55,826 bases of DNA from Sphingomonadaceae bacterium (lineage in GTDB: Bacteria; Pseudomonadota; Alphaproteobacteria; Sphingomonadales; Sphingomonadaceae). The stretch is taken from contig JAFAZF010000071.1 of assembly GCA_019239915.1 (NCBI GenBank), forward strand, positions 1 to 55,826, read 5' to 3'. The notes under the pieces were generated by a model. It was not told where the DNA came from, searched no databases, and saw only the letters and a list, made by a program, of their open reading frames with translations. Position numbers and translations under genes: made by a program. Below are positions 47,471-55,753 of this stretch, piece after piece (position 1 is the first letter of the stretch; every line of letters begins with the position of its first letter).

Positions 47471-48171
47471 GCGATTCCGCGCTTTCGGAGGAGGACGACC
47501 TTCTCGCCGCCGAACGGGCCTTCGGGCTGCTCGATGCGAGCGAAGTCCGCGCGGCGGAAGCGCGCGCCGATCGCGACCCGGTTTTTGCGGCGGCATGCGC
47601 CTATTGGGACAATCACGCTGCGGCGCTGGCGGCCGGCGGCGGCGAAGAGCCCGGCGAGGCGCTGTGGGCGGCGATCGTCGCCCGGCTTCCGGCCAACGAT
47701 GGCGGCGGCGTGCCGGTTGCCCGGCTGCGTCGCTGGCAGGCGCTAACGCTGGCGGCGACGGCGGCGGCGATCCTGCTCGCGGTGATCGGCGGGCCGCATA
47801 TTGCGCGGCAACCGCCACTCACGCCCGCCGCGGTCACACCGGCTGCTCCGCTGATCGCCACGCTTACCGGCAAGGCCGGGACGGTGACGATCAGCTACGA
47901 TCGCGCCAACCAGAAGTTGCTGTCCGCCCCGAACGGGCTCGAGGTTGGCGATCGCGCCGCCGAGTTGTGGGTGATCCCGGTCGGCGGCAAGCCGCGCTCG
48001 CTCGGGGTCATCGCTGCCGCCACGCCGCGCTGGCAGCCGGCACGGCTTCCGGCGGCCTCGGCGATCGCACCCGGCGCGACGCTCGCCATCTCGCTCGAGC
48101 CGCAGGGCGGCTCGCCGACCGGCCAGCCGACCGGCCCGGTGGTTCTTACCGGCAGCGTCGTCCAAGCCTAG
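47467..48171 (+). CDS. Membrane anti-sigma factor (RskA-like)
   Basis: A 234-residue single-pass regulator. The N-terminal cytosolic helical domain (LLAAERAFGLLDASEVRAAE, DPVFAAACAYWDNHAAALA) binds the sigma factor. A membrane helix is at about 97-115 (ALTLAATAAAILLAVIGG), and a periplasmic domain has GKAGTVTISYDR and AAELWVIPVGGKPRSLGVI, as in RskA-type anti-sigma factors. It lacks the Zn-binding HxxxCxxC motif of ChrR-like anti-sigmas, so the signal is probably envelope stress read outside, with release by proteolysis. The 4-base overlap with the sigma gene ensures matched synthesis. Confidence 0.9.
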   Translation: MSDSALSEEDDLLAAERAFGLLDASEVRAAEARADRDPVFAAACAYWDNHAAALAAGGGEEPGEALWAAIVARLPANDGGGVPVARLRRWQALTLAATAAAILLAVIGGPHIARQPPLTPAAVTPAAPLIATLTGKAGTVTISYDRANQKLLSAPNGLEVGDRAAELWVIPVGGKPRSLGVIAAATPRWQPARLPAASAIAPGATLAISLEPQGGSPTGQPTGPVVLTGSVVQA

Positions 48172-48273
48172 CTTTGGTGCTACCGGGCCGGTTCAAAAAT
48201 AGCCCAGCTCGTGGTCAGCGCCACATCGGAGCGGCGCGTCATCTTGGCGAGCAGAATCGTCCGGTGAACTCGG

Positions 48274-48930
48274 TCAGGCTTGGCGTACATAACGAACGTC
48301 GCGGCCGCCCTTCGAGAAAGCGATGCCCGCCCAGCGCGCGTCGTCGTACCACATGTCCATCTGGACATCGCCCGTCAGCGCGAAATGCCGCGCTCGGGTC
48401 GTGCCGTTCGCGGTCGGGATCGTATCGACGCCGAGTGGCGTGATCTTCGGTCGCGCGATCGCGCCGGTCTCGGTGTTGATCCATGGACCTTCGAGTTCGC
48501 GGCGGTTCCAGTGCGTCGCCGGCATGGCATCGGCGGGCGCGACGTAGCGCGGCGTCTTGTTGCCGGTGACGACGAGCCCGCTCGCATCGCGGCGAACGGC
48601 GACCTGATAGGCGGTCCCATTGTCGTCGGTGGTGGCGTCGAGGCCGACTACCTGATCGCCCGACCAGGTCTCGGTCGCGCGATGCTTGTAATGGTAGAAG
48701 GTGATCCCGGCGAGCTTGTAGACGAGGTCCACCGCAACATGGACGCTCAGGCCGTCGCCCCGCGGCTCGAAGGTCAGCACATGCGTGCCGAGCTTGGATC
48801 CCTTCAGCAAGACGTCGAAGCCGAGCCGATTGCCCGCGGGCACCGGCAAAGCCGCCCGCGCCGCGATCGGCAGCAGGCCGAGTGCCGCGCCGCCGACGAG
48901 GATCTCGCGTCGATCGAACATGGTGGTCAT
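48274..48930 (-). CDS. Exported DUF6134-type protein with Tat-like signal
   Basis: A 218-residue protein. The N-terminus MTTMFDRREILVGGAALG has twin arginines before a hydrophobic stretch ending ARAALP, so Tat export is likely. The mature part is beta-rich (LTFEPRGDGLSVHVAVDL, YHYKHRATETWSGDQVVGL, PTANGTTRARHFALTGDV), as in a family of small proteins found with cyclopropane synthase genes. It may bind lipid like related DUF3108 domains, but this is a guess. The ATG at 48930 overlaps the upstream cfa stop as ATGA, so it is the last gene of that operon. Confidence 0.8.
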   Translation of the reverse strand: MTTMFDRREILVGGAALGLLPIAARAALPVPAGNRLGFDVLLKGSKLGTHVLTFEPRGDGLSVHVAVDLVYKLAGITFYHYKHRATETWSGDQVVGLDATTDDNGTAYQVAVRRDASGLVVTGNKTPRYVAPADAMPATHWNRRELEGPWINTETGAIARPKITPLGVDTIPTANGTTRARHFALTGDVQMDMWYDDARWAGIAFSKGGRDVRYVRQA

Positions 48931-50147
48931 CCCCTCAGCACATAAAGGCCGACATCGATCGTGCCGGTCCGGAAACCTGCCTCGCAGTAGCTCAGATAAT
49001 ATGTCCATATCCGCCGGAACGTCGCGTCGAAGCCGATCGCGGCGATCCGCGGCCATGCCGCCTCGAACCGCCGGCGCCATTCGGCGAGCGTGTCGGCATA
49101 GCCGTGACGGAAGGTCTCGACAGCGACGAGCGCCAGCCCGGCACGCGTCGCCTGATCGGCGATGATGCCGGGCGTCGGCAGCATGCCGCCGGGAAAGATG
49201 TAGCGCTGGATGAAGTCGCTGCCGCTGCGATAGGTCTCGAAGCGATCGTCGCGGATGGTGATGACCTGCAGCACGGCGGTGCCGCCCGGTGCGAGGCAGG
49301 CGCGCAGCTTCTCGAAATAGGCCGGCCAATATGCCTCGCCGACCGCCTCCAGCATCTCGATCGAGACGATGCGGTCATATCGCTCCTGAACATCGCGATA
49401 ATCCTGCAGCCGCAGCTCGACCTTGCCGCCGAGGCCGGCATCGGCGCAGCGCGCCCGTGCCGCGGCGAGCTGCTCGGTCGAGAGCGTGATGCCGGTGACG
49501 CTCGCGCAGCGCCGCGCGAGATGCGCCGCGAGCGCGCCCCATCCGCAGCCGATCTCGAGCACGCGCTCGTCGCCGCGGAGTTCGAGCAGATCGGCGATGC
49601 GATCGAGCTTGGCCTGCTGCGCCTCCTCAAGAGTCTGGTCGCCGCCCATGGCGATCGCCGAGGAATAGGTCATGCTGCGATCGAGCCACAGCCGGTAGAA
49701 GTCGTTGCCGAGATCATAGTGGAAGGCGATGTTGCGGCGGCTGCCCGTGCGCGAATTGCTGCGCAGCACGTGACGCATCCGGTTCATCGCTCGGAACAGC
49801 CAGAGCCCGTCCATCGTGCGCTGCAGCCGCGTGACGTTCTCGGCAGCAAGCGCGATCAGCGCGACGAGATCGGGCGAACTCCAATCGCCCGCGATATAGC
49901 CTTCCGCGAAACCGACGTCGCCGCTCGTCGCCAGGCGGCGGAGGCCACGCGCGTTGTGCAGCACCATCGTCGCGTCTTGCCCCGGCGCGCTCCCCACATG
50001 GTCGATACGCTCGCCCGAAGGCAGCACGACAGTGATACGCCCGGCGTCGAGATGACGGAGCACGCGACGGATCAGCCGGGAGGCGACGCCCTGCCGCGAC
50101 GGCTCGGCGGCCGGTAGGAAGTCGGCCGCATCGTTCTTCAGATACAT
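48927..50147 (-). CDS. cfa: Cyclopropane-fatty-acyl-phospholipid synthase family methyltransferase (first copy)
   Basis: A 406-residue SAM-dependent enzyme that adds a methylene bridge (or methyl) to unsaturated acyl chains in membrane phospholipids. The N-terminal lipid-binding domain covers about 1-130. The family helix NIAFHYDLGNDFYRLWLD is followed by the SAM loop VLEIGCGWGALAAHLA, then IVSIEMLEAVGEAYW and FIQRYIFPGGMLPT. The ATG at 50147 is chosen because MYLKNDAADF begins the family region. It overlaps the DUF1365 gene by 10 bases. The cluster order flavin oxidoreductase, DUF1365, cfa, DUF6134 is one transcription unit with overlapping ends. Confidence 0.93.
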   Translation of the reverse strand: MYLKNDAADFLPAAEPSRQGVASRLIRRVLRHLDAGRITVVLPSGERIDHVGSAPGQDATMVLHNARGLRRLATSGDVGFAEGYIAGDWSSPDLVALIALAAENVTRLQRTMDGLWLFRAMNRMRHVLRSNSRTGSRRNIAFHYDLGNDFYRLWLDRSMTYSSAIAMGGDQTLEEAQQAKLDRIADLLELRGDERVLEIGCGWGALAAHLARRCASVTGITLSTEQLAAARARCADAGLGGKVELRLQDYRDVQERYDRIVSIEMLEAVGEAYWPAYFEKLRACLAPGGTAVLQVITIRDDRFETYRSGSDFIQRYIFPGGMLPTPGIIADQATRAGLALVAVETFRHGYADTLAEWRRRFEAAWPRIAAIGFDATFRRIWTYYLSYCEAGFRTGTIDVGLYVLRG

Positions 50148-50950
50148 GCGGCTTCTCGCGTCGGCATTAGGGCTGGAATCGAGGCAGGCTCGGGGAAGGT
50201 GACCGGTCTCGTCGGGGGCGGCGGGTGATCCCGTACCGGCACGCGCTTGATCCAGAGCTTCAGAGCTTCCCACAGGATCGCGGCGACGACCTTGAAGGTG
50301 AGTAGCGGGAAAGCGAAGAAGGCGCGGAGCAGTTGGCGATCGTCGAGCGGGCGGCGCTCGGCGCGCAGCGCCGCGGTGATCAGCGGCCCGGCGCGATCGC
50401 TGCCGGTGATCGCGATCGCGAGGTCACCGCCCGGCGGCGTGACGCGGAACGCGTAGGCCATATCCATCGCCATGAAGGGCGAGACGTGGAACGTCTTGCG
50501 CGTCGCGTGGCGGATCGGGAGCGTGGCCGCTGCGGCGGGCAGCAGGTAGCTGTGCCGCTCGCCGAAGGTGTTGTTGACCTCGTAGACGATGGCGGCGAGC
50601 GTATCGTCCCGGCGGTGGCAGAAATAGACGCTGAGCGGATTGAACGCGAAGCCGAGGATGCGCGGCATCGTCAGCAACCGGATCGCGCCGCCGTCGGGCT
50701 CGACACCGGCAGCGCGCATCATTCGCTCGACCTGCGCGCGCAGCGGCTCGATGCCGCCATCGGCATGATCGCGGTCGCGGAAGCTGAAGATGTTGCGCCG
50801 GTTTCGCGAGAACAGCCGCAGCGAACGGTCGAGCCCATCGACCTCGTCGAGATCGAGCAGCAGCATGAACAGGCGATAGCGGAGGCGATGGTGCCGGGGC
50901 CGCACGCGCCGGTGCATGACGTACCCAGCGTAGAGGCCCGACGCCGCCAT
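50138..50950 (-). CDS. DUF1365 family protein
   Basis: A 270-residue protein of the DUF1365 family, which nearly always travels with cyclopropane synthase and a flavin amine oxidase. Family segments are visible: GYVMHRRVRPRHHRLRYRLF near the start, RILGFAFNPLSVYFCHRRDD, and RKTFHVSPFMAMDMAYAFRV. The biochemical role is unknown; a lipid-linked step is inferred. Start choices are ATG 50950 (TGATG overlap with the upstream stop) or GTG 50953 (GTGA overlap). Either implies translational coupling. Confidence 0.92.
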   Translation of the reverse strand: MAASGLYAGYVMHRRVRPRHHRLRYRLFMLLLDLDEVDGLDRSLRLFSRNRRNIFSFRDRDHADGGIEPLRAQVERMMRAAGVEPDGGAIRLLTMPRILGFAFNPLSVYFCHRRDDTLAAIVYEVNNTFGERHSYLLPAAAATLPIRHATRKTFHVSPFMAMDMAYAFRVTPPGGDLAIAITGSDRAGPLITAALRAERRPLDDRQLLRAFFAFPLLTFKVVAAILWEALKLWIKRVPVRDHPPPPTRPVTFPEPASIPALMPTREAACI

Positions 50951-52272
50951 CACGCCGCCTCCAGCACCTTAGGTGCCCGCGTCGGCGATAGGTGGATCCG
51001 GCCGGATTCGTTCGGCACCCGCCAGGGCCGCCGCACTCCGCCAAGCTGCTCCGCCACCACGAGCCCGGACTGCAACCCGTCCTCATGGAACCCCGCGCCG
51101 AAATAGGCGCCGCAGAACCAGGCGTTGCGGACGCCCTGAAGCGACCAGAGATCGCGTTGCGCGCGGATCGCGGCGACGTCGAATATCGGATGTTCGTAGC
51201 TTTCGCTGCGGATGATGCTGCGCGGATCGGGCGCGCGCAGCGGGTTGAGCGTCACGAACAGCGGCGTCGCGTTCGCTATGCCCTGCAGCCGGTTCATCCA
51301 ATAGGTGACCGAGAGTTCGGGCGCGTTGCCACCACCAGCCGCGGCATAGTTCCAGCTCGACCAGACGCGCTTGCGCCGCGGCATCAGCGTCGCGTCGTTG
51401 TGCAGCACCGCCTCGTTGCGGCGATAGGCGAAGGCGCCCAGCAACGCGCGCTCGGCGTCGTCGGCGTCGGCGATCAGCGCGAGCGCCTGATCGGCATGGG
51501 TCGCGAGCACGACCTGATCGAATCGACGGCTGCCATGATCGAAGATCAGCTCGGCGCCGGCCGCGTCGCGACGGATCGCACGGATGCCGGCGCGGGTGAC
51601 GATCTCCTCGACCGGGGCCGCGATGCGGTGGACATATTCGCGGCTGCCACCCACCACCGTGCGCCACAGCGGCCGTTGGCCGAGCTCCAGCAGGGCATGG
51701 TTCTCGCAGAAGCGGATGAAGGCCGCGGCGGGGTAGGAAGGTATGTCGCAGGCGGGGGTCGACCAGATCGCTGCCGCCATCGGATAGAGATGGTCCTCGC
51801 GAAAACCCGCGCCGTAGCGGCCGCGATCGAGATAGTCGCCGAGGCTCTCGTCGCCGAGATGCGGAAGATCGCGCGGTGCGGAGCGATAGAAGCGGACCAG
51901 GTCGCGCATCATGCCGAGGAAGCGCGGGCGCAACAGGTTGCGCTTCTGCGCGAAGATGCCGCGAAGATCGGTCCCCGAATATTCGAGCCGGCCGCCGTCG
52001 AGCGAGACCGCGAAGCTCATCTCGGTCGCCTTGGTGGGGACCGCGAGGTGCGCGAACAGCGCCGTCAGATTGGGATAGGTGCGCTCATTGTAGACAATGA
52101 AGCCGGTATCGACGGGGACGCCGCCGGCATTGACGGTGTTGCTGTGCCCGCCGATGCGGCCATCCACCTCGAACAGCGTCACCCGGTGGCGCTGGGAGAG
52201 CAGCCACGCCGCGGACATTCCCGAGATGCCGCTCCCGACCACGGCAATATCCATCCGGCCGTCACCGACCAT
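50950..52272 (-). CDS. FAD-dependent oxidoreductase (amine-oxidase fold)
   Basis: A 440-residue flavoprotein. The dinucleotide motif IAVVGSGISGMSAAWLL begins at about residue 9, followed by FEVDGRIGGHSNTV and VPVDTGFIVYNERTYPNL, as in the amine oxidase/desaturase family associated with cfa genes. The end has WFCGAYFGAGFHEDGLQSGL, the C-terminal FAD contact. It may desaturate or oxidise acyl chains before or after methylation by the Cfa-type enzymes. The ATG at 52272 has AGGGGGG 6 bases upstream and is preferred over the ATG at 52254. It is the first gene of the leftward lipid operon and is divergent from the DUF1295 gene. Confidence 0.9.
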   Translation of the reverse strand: MVGDGRMDIAVVGSGISGMSAAWLLSQRHRVTLFEVDGRIGGHSNTVNAGGVPVDTGFIVYNERTYPNLTALFAHLAVPTKATEMSFAVSLDGGRLEYSGTDLRGIFAQKRNLLRPRFLGMMRDLVRFYRSAPRDLPHLGDESLGDYLDRGRYGAGFREDHLYPMAAAIWSTPACDIPSYPAAAFIRFCENHALLELGQRPLWRTVVGGSREYVHRIAAPVEEIVTRAGIRAIRRDAAGAELIFDHGSRRFDQVVLATHADQALALIADADDAERALLGAFAYRRNEAVLHNDATLMPRRKRVWSSWNYAAAGGGNAPELSVTYWMNRLQGIANATPLFVTLNPLRAPDPRSIIRSESYEHPIFDVAAIRAQRDLWSLQGVRNAWFCGAYFGAGFHEDGLQSGLVVAEQLGGVRRPWRVPNESGRIHLSPTRAPKVLEAA

Positions 52273-52380
52273 CCTCGTCCCCCCCTTTGGCCGCCGCCCC
52301 ATTGCCGAAAACCGTGCATAACCGAGATACGACTTAGATTAGGATTCGGATTTCATGACAATCGGCTTCATCCGAAAAAG

Positions 52381-53202
52381 ATGGGGACACGTAATTCCGT
52401 GGTCATGAGCGTCCCGATCCTGCTGCTCGTCATAGCGATCGCGCTCTCGCTGCTGATGGCGGCGGCCTGGACGATCGCGCGACGGCCTGGTTTCTCGGGT
52501 TGGACGGACGTGATCTGGACGTTCGCGGTGGGGTTTGTCGGCGCGGGCGCGGCGTTGGCCCCGATCACCGGGCCGCCACAGGCGCGGCAGTGGCTGGTGG
52601 CGACGCTGATCCTGTTCTGGGCGCTGCGGCTCGGCGTGCACATCATGCTGCGCACCATCGGCCATGGCGACGATCCGCGTTACGCCGCGTTGCGCGACCA
52701 GTGGGGCACTCGCTTCGACGCCAACCTGTTCGGTTTTCTCCAGATCCAGGCGGCGGCCGGGCTGCTGCTCGCCATCTGTGTCCTCGTCGCGGCGCATAAT
52801 CCCGCGCCGGCTTTCGCGTGGAGCGACTATGCCGGTGTCGCAGTGCTGCTCGTCGCAGTGCTCGGCGAGGGCGTCGCGGACGCGCAGCTGCAGGCCTTCC
52901 GAAATGATCCGCGGAACAAGGGCCGCGTTTGCGACGCGGGACTCTGGCGCCTCTCACGCCATCCGAATTATTTCTTCGAATGGTTGGGCTGGCTGGCTTA
53001 CGCCGTAATCGCGATCGGCCCGGCGGGCGCGTTCGCGTGGGGCTGGCTGGCGCTCAGCGGTCCGGCCTTCATCTATTGGCTGCTCGTCCATGTTTCGGGG
53101 ATCCCGCCGCTCGAGGAGCATATGGCGCGATCTCGCGGGGCGGCGTTCGACGACTATCGCCGGCGCGTGCGTGCCTTCTGGCCGGTTCCACGGGGAAGAT
53201 GA
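52381..53202 (+). CDS. DUF1295 membrane protein (steroid-reductase-like)
   Basis: A 273-residue membrane protein with about six helices. The C-terminal signature RLSRHPNYFFEWLGWLAY, then GIPPLEEHMARSRGAAFDDY, is that of DUF1295, related to steroid 5-alpha-reductases and isoprenylcysteine methyltransferases that bind NADPH or SAM at this motif. It could reduce or methylate an acyl chain intermediate. Starts at 52381 (MGTRNSVVMS) or 52405 (MSVPILLL) are both weak in ribosome-binding sites. It begins the rightward operon followed after one base by the second cfa-type gene. Confidence 0.88.
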   Translation: MGTRNSVVMSVPILLLVIAIALSLLMAAAWTIARRPGFSGWTDVIWTFAVGFVGAGAALAPITGPPQARQWLVATLILFWALRLGVHIMLRTIGHGDDPRYAALRDQWGTRFDANLFGFLQIQAAAGLLLAICVLVAAHNPAPAFAWSDYAGVAVLLVAVLGEGVADAQLQAFRNDPRNKGRVCDAGLWRLSRHPNYFFEWLGWLAYAVIAIGPAGAFAWGWLALSGPAFIYWLLVHVSGIPPLEEHMARSRGAAFDDYRRRVRAFWPVPRGR

Positions 53203-53203
53203 T

Positions 53204-54229
53204 ATGAGCCTGATCGAAGCCGCCATTCGTGTCGTCGAGGTGGCGCCGCTGCCCGATCCGGTGACACGGTTCGGCATCGATTTCCTCGTCGGCCAGGCGC
53301 GGCGCAAGCTCGCCGCCGCGCCGCCAAGCGACGATCGCTTCGCCCGGGCGATGGTCGATCATCCGATCGCCGAGCACACCGACGCCGCGAACGCGCAGCA
53401 TTACGAGCTGCCGCCGGAATTCTTCGGGCACACGCTGGGGCCGCGCCGGAAGTATAGCTGCTGCCTCTATCCCACCGGCAGGGAGACGCTGGCGCAAGCC
53501 GAGTTGCTGGCGCTCGAGGAGACCATCGCGCACGCCGGCCTCGCCGATGGGCAGACGATTCTCGAGCTCGGCTGCGGCTGGGGCTCGCTGAGCCTGTTCA
53601 TGGCCCAGCGCTTTCCGAATGCACGGATCGTCGCCGTGTCCAACTCGGCGCCGCAGCGCGGCTATATCGAGCGGCAAGCGCAGTCGGCCGGCCTTGCGAA
53701 CCTGCGCGTGATCACCGCCGACATGAACCGGTTCGACCCGGATGCGAGCTTCGATCGCATCGTCTCCGTCGAGATGTTCGAGCATATGGCGAACTGGCAG
53801 GCGCTGCTCGCACGCGTGCGTGGCTGGCTCGCACCTGACGGGCGACTTTTCCTCCACGTCTTCAGCCATCGCTCGCAGCCCTACCGCTTCGACAAGGCGG
53901 ACAGGACGGATTGGATCGCGCAGCACTTCTTCACCGGCGGGATCATGCCCAGCCACGGCCTCATCGCGCACTTCCCCGATTGGTTCGCGGTGGAGCAGCA
54001 GTGGCGCTGGAGCGGTGAGCATTATCGCCGCACCGCGATCGACTGGCTCGCCAACTTCGATGCCAACCGCGCCGCGATCGATACGCTGCTGATGGAGGTG
54101 TATGACGACGACGCGCGACTCTGGCGGCGGCGCTGGCGCCTCTTCTATCTCGCCACCGCGGGGCTGTTCGGCCATGCCGGCGGCGCGGAATGGGGCGTCA
54201 GCCACTATCTGCTGCGTCCGGCGCCATGA
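53204..54229 (+). CDS. Cyclopropane-synthase-family methyltransferase (second copy)
   Basis: A 341-residue SAM-dependent methyltransferase. SAM loop TILELGCGWGSLSLFMA, VSVEMFEHMANWQ and FTGGIMPSHGLIAHF mark the family. It lacks most of the N-terminal lipid-binding domain of true Cfa and has a family-specific QHYELPPEFFGHTLGPRRKYSCCLY segment. It may methylate rather than cyclopropanate, as in the bacterial furan fatty acid pathway where a second Cfa-like enzyme acts. The start ATG 53204 has GGGGAAG upstream. The stop overlaps the next gene as ATGA. Confidence 0.9.
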   Translation: MSLIEAAIRVVEVAPLPDPVTRFGIDFLVGQARRKLAAAPPSDDRFARAMVDHPIAEHTDAANAQHYELPPEFFGHTLGPRRKYSCCLYPTGRETLAQAELLALEETIAHAGLADGQTILELGCGWGSLSLFMAQRFPNARIVAVSNSAPQRGYIERQAQSAGLANLRVITADMNRFDPDASFDRIVSVEMFEHMANWQALLARVRGWLAPDGRLFLHVFSHRSQPYRFDKADRTDWIAQHFFTGGIMPSHGLIAHFPDWFAVEQQWRWSGEHYRRTAIDWLANFDANRAAIDTLLMEVYDDDARLWRRRWRLFYLATAGLFGHAGGAEWGVSHYLLRPAP

Positions 54230-54795
54230 GTCGCAGCCGGCGCGTCGGCGCCTATACCGCGCACGAGGATGCGCGCACCGCCGCCTGCAGCACGATCGCG
54301 CTGGTGGTGGCGTGGAACCAGCCCATCTATCCCTTCTATGTCCACTGGATCGTGGGCGGCGACGCCTGGTCGGCGTGCTGGACCTTTCTTTCGACGCCTT
54401 TCTTCGTGGCGGTGCCGTGGTTGGCGACGCGCGATTCGCGTGCCGGCCGCGCGCTGCTCCCTGCCGCCGGCATCGCCAATATGATCGTCAGCGCCAAGGC
54501 GTTCGGACCGGCCTCGGGCGTTGCCTGGTTCCTGATCCCTTGCGTGCTCGTCGCGCTGCTCGCCTTCCGCCGCGGCGAGCGCGGCTATGTGGCGCCCTTG
54601 CTCGTCCTGGCTGCGTCGGCATTTTTGGTGCAGCCGCATCTGGGCGCCCCGCTCGGTAGCTTTTCGGCAGCGGACTATGCGCGCTTCGCCCGGATGAACC
54701 TCTACAGCGCCATCGGGCTCAGCTTCGTCGTGCTGTGGTCGCTGGGGCGGGCCTGGCTCCGCGATCAAAATCGCAGCGCGCGCGTCACCGCATAG
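54226..54795 (+). CDS. Multi-pass membrane protein of unknown function
   Basis: A 189-residue protein with five or six hydrophobic segments (TIALVVAWNQPIYPFYVHWI, FLSTPFFVAVPWLA, LLPAAGIANMIVSAKAFG, VAWFLIPCVLVALLAF, and LYSAIGLSFVVLWSLG). I do not recognise a named family. Its ATGA overlap with the second cfa-type gene puts it in the lipid cluster, so a role in that pathway is likely. The 3' end overlaps the convergent DUF2177 gene by 31 bases. Confidence 0.8.
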   Translation: MSRSRRVGAYTAHEDARTAACSTIALVVAWNQPIYPFYVHWIVGGDAWSACWTFLSTPFFVAVPWLATRDSRAGRALLPAAGIANMIVSAKAFGPASGVAWFLIPCVLVALLAFRRGERGYVAPLLVLAASAFLVQPHLGAPLGSFSAADYARFARMNLYSAIGLSFVVLWSLGRAWLRDQNRSARVTA

Positions 54796-55169
54796 CCGAT
54801 CGTCGCCGCGAAGGCGGTGAGGAAGGTGCCCCAGCACAGGTCCGCGACCGTGACCGTCGTCGACCAGCCCTTGAGCGTCGCCTGGTTGGTGAGGTCGTAG
54901 GTCCCATAGGCAACGAGGCCGAGCAGCGCGCCGCGCGCAGTCGCCGCATTCCGGCTTCGCGTAGCGAGCGCGGGCAGCACGACCAGGCCGACGATACCGC
55001 CGATGTAGAGCAGGTAAAAGAGCACCGCAGGTGCGGCGTTGAACCCAGGCAGCAGCATGTCCCCGAGCAGCGGCCGGTAGAGCCGCGGCGCCGCGAGCGT
55101 GAGCCACACCGAATCCATCGCAGCCATGGTCACGCCCGTCGCGACATAAGCGATCAAGATGCGCTTCAT
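54765..55169 (-). CDS. DUF2177 membrane protein
   Basis: A 134-residue protein with four helices. MKRILIAYVATGVTMAAMDS, YRPLLGDML, and YGTYDLTNQATLKGWSTT followed by DLCWGTFL are family marks of DUF2177, which usually occurs with DUF1295 and cfa genes. The function is unknown. The ATG at 55169 is chosen because the family begins KRILIAYV. It is convergent with the preceding gene. Confidence 0.88.
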   Translation of the reverse strand: MKRILIAYVATGVTMAAMDSVWLTLAAPRLYRPLLGDMLLPGFNAAPAVLFYLLYIGGIVGLVVLPALATRSRNAATARGALLGLVAYGTYDLTNQATLKGWSTTVTVADLCWGTFLTAFAATIGYAVTRALRF

Positions 55170-55318
55170 CTGCCCTTCCCCCGACGTGCGCAGCAATCGG
55201 TCGGCCAAGACACCGCAAGAATCCGCGTTGGGTGGTCGCCCGATCTGAGGTAGACCCACACGAGTCATCCGCGTGCGCGTAACCGTCGTTGCTGCCTCTC
55301 CTTGCGGAGACATACATC

Positions 55319-55753
55319 ATGCTTCCTCGTTTGCTGCTTTTTTCATGCGCCGTCGCGGCGATCGGCGCTCCTGCCGCCGCCGAGATTGGCCGCATCAAGC
55401 GCGTCTACGGCGATGCCCATATCGTCCGCGGCGCGGCGACGCTGCCGGCGACGACCGGCGAGGCGCTGCTCGAGCATGATGCGCTCGAAACCGGCCCCGA
55501 TGGACGCATCACGGTTGCGTTCATCGACAATACGCGATTCTCGATCGGCCCGAAGAGCCGGGTGGCGGTCGCGCAATTCAACTTCAACGAGACGACGCAT
55601 CAGGGCGGCCGCTTCGTCACCGAGGTCAATCGCGGGTCGCTGGCGGTCGTCTCGGGGGAGATTGCGCACGAAGACAAGGACGCCATGCGCGTGCGCACGC
55701 CGACGTCGCTGCTCGGTGTGCGCGGTACACGCTTCGTGGTCGACGTCCAGTGA
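55319..55753 (+). CDS. FecR-domain exported protein
   Basis: A 144-residue periplasmic protein. The signal peptide is MLPRLLLFSCAVAAIGAPAAA. The FecR fold follows (IGRIKRVYGDAHIVRG, ALLEHDALETGPDGRITVAF, SRVAVAQF, RTPTSLLGVRGTRFVVDV). It lacks a membrane anchor, so it is not a classical anti-sigma FecR but one of the short forms that travel with an outer-membrane lipoprotein. The stop overlaps the next start as GTGA. Confidence 0.85.
   Translation: MLPRLLLFSCAVAAIGAPAAAEIGRIKRVYGDAHIVRGAATLPATTGEALLEHDALETGPDGRITVAFIDNTRFSIGPKSRVAVAQFNFNETTHQGGRFVTEVNRGSLAVVSGEIAHEDKDAMRVRTPTSLLGVRGTRFVVDVQ

Noticed and set aside
50992-52380. A long N-terminal extension in frame with the DUF1295 gene
   Set aside because: It is antisense to the flavin oxidoreductase gene and is charged and featureless. 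The membrane protein starts near 52381.
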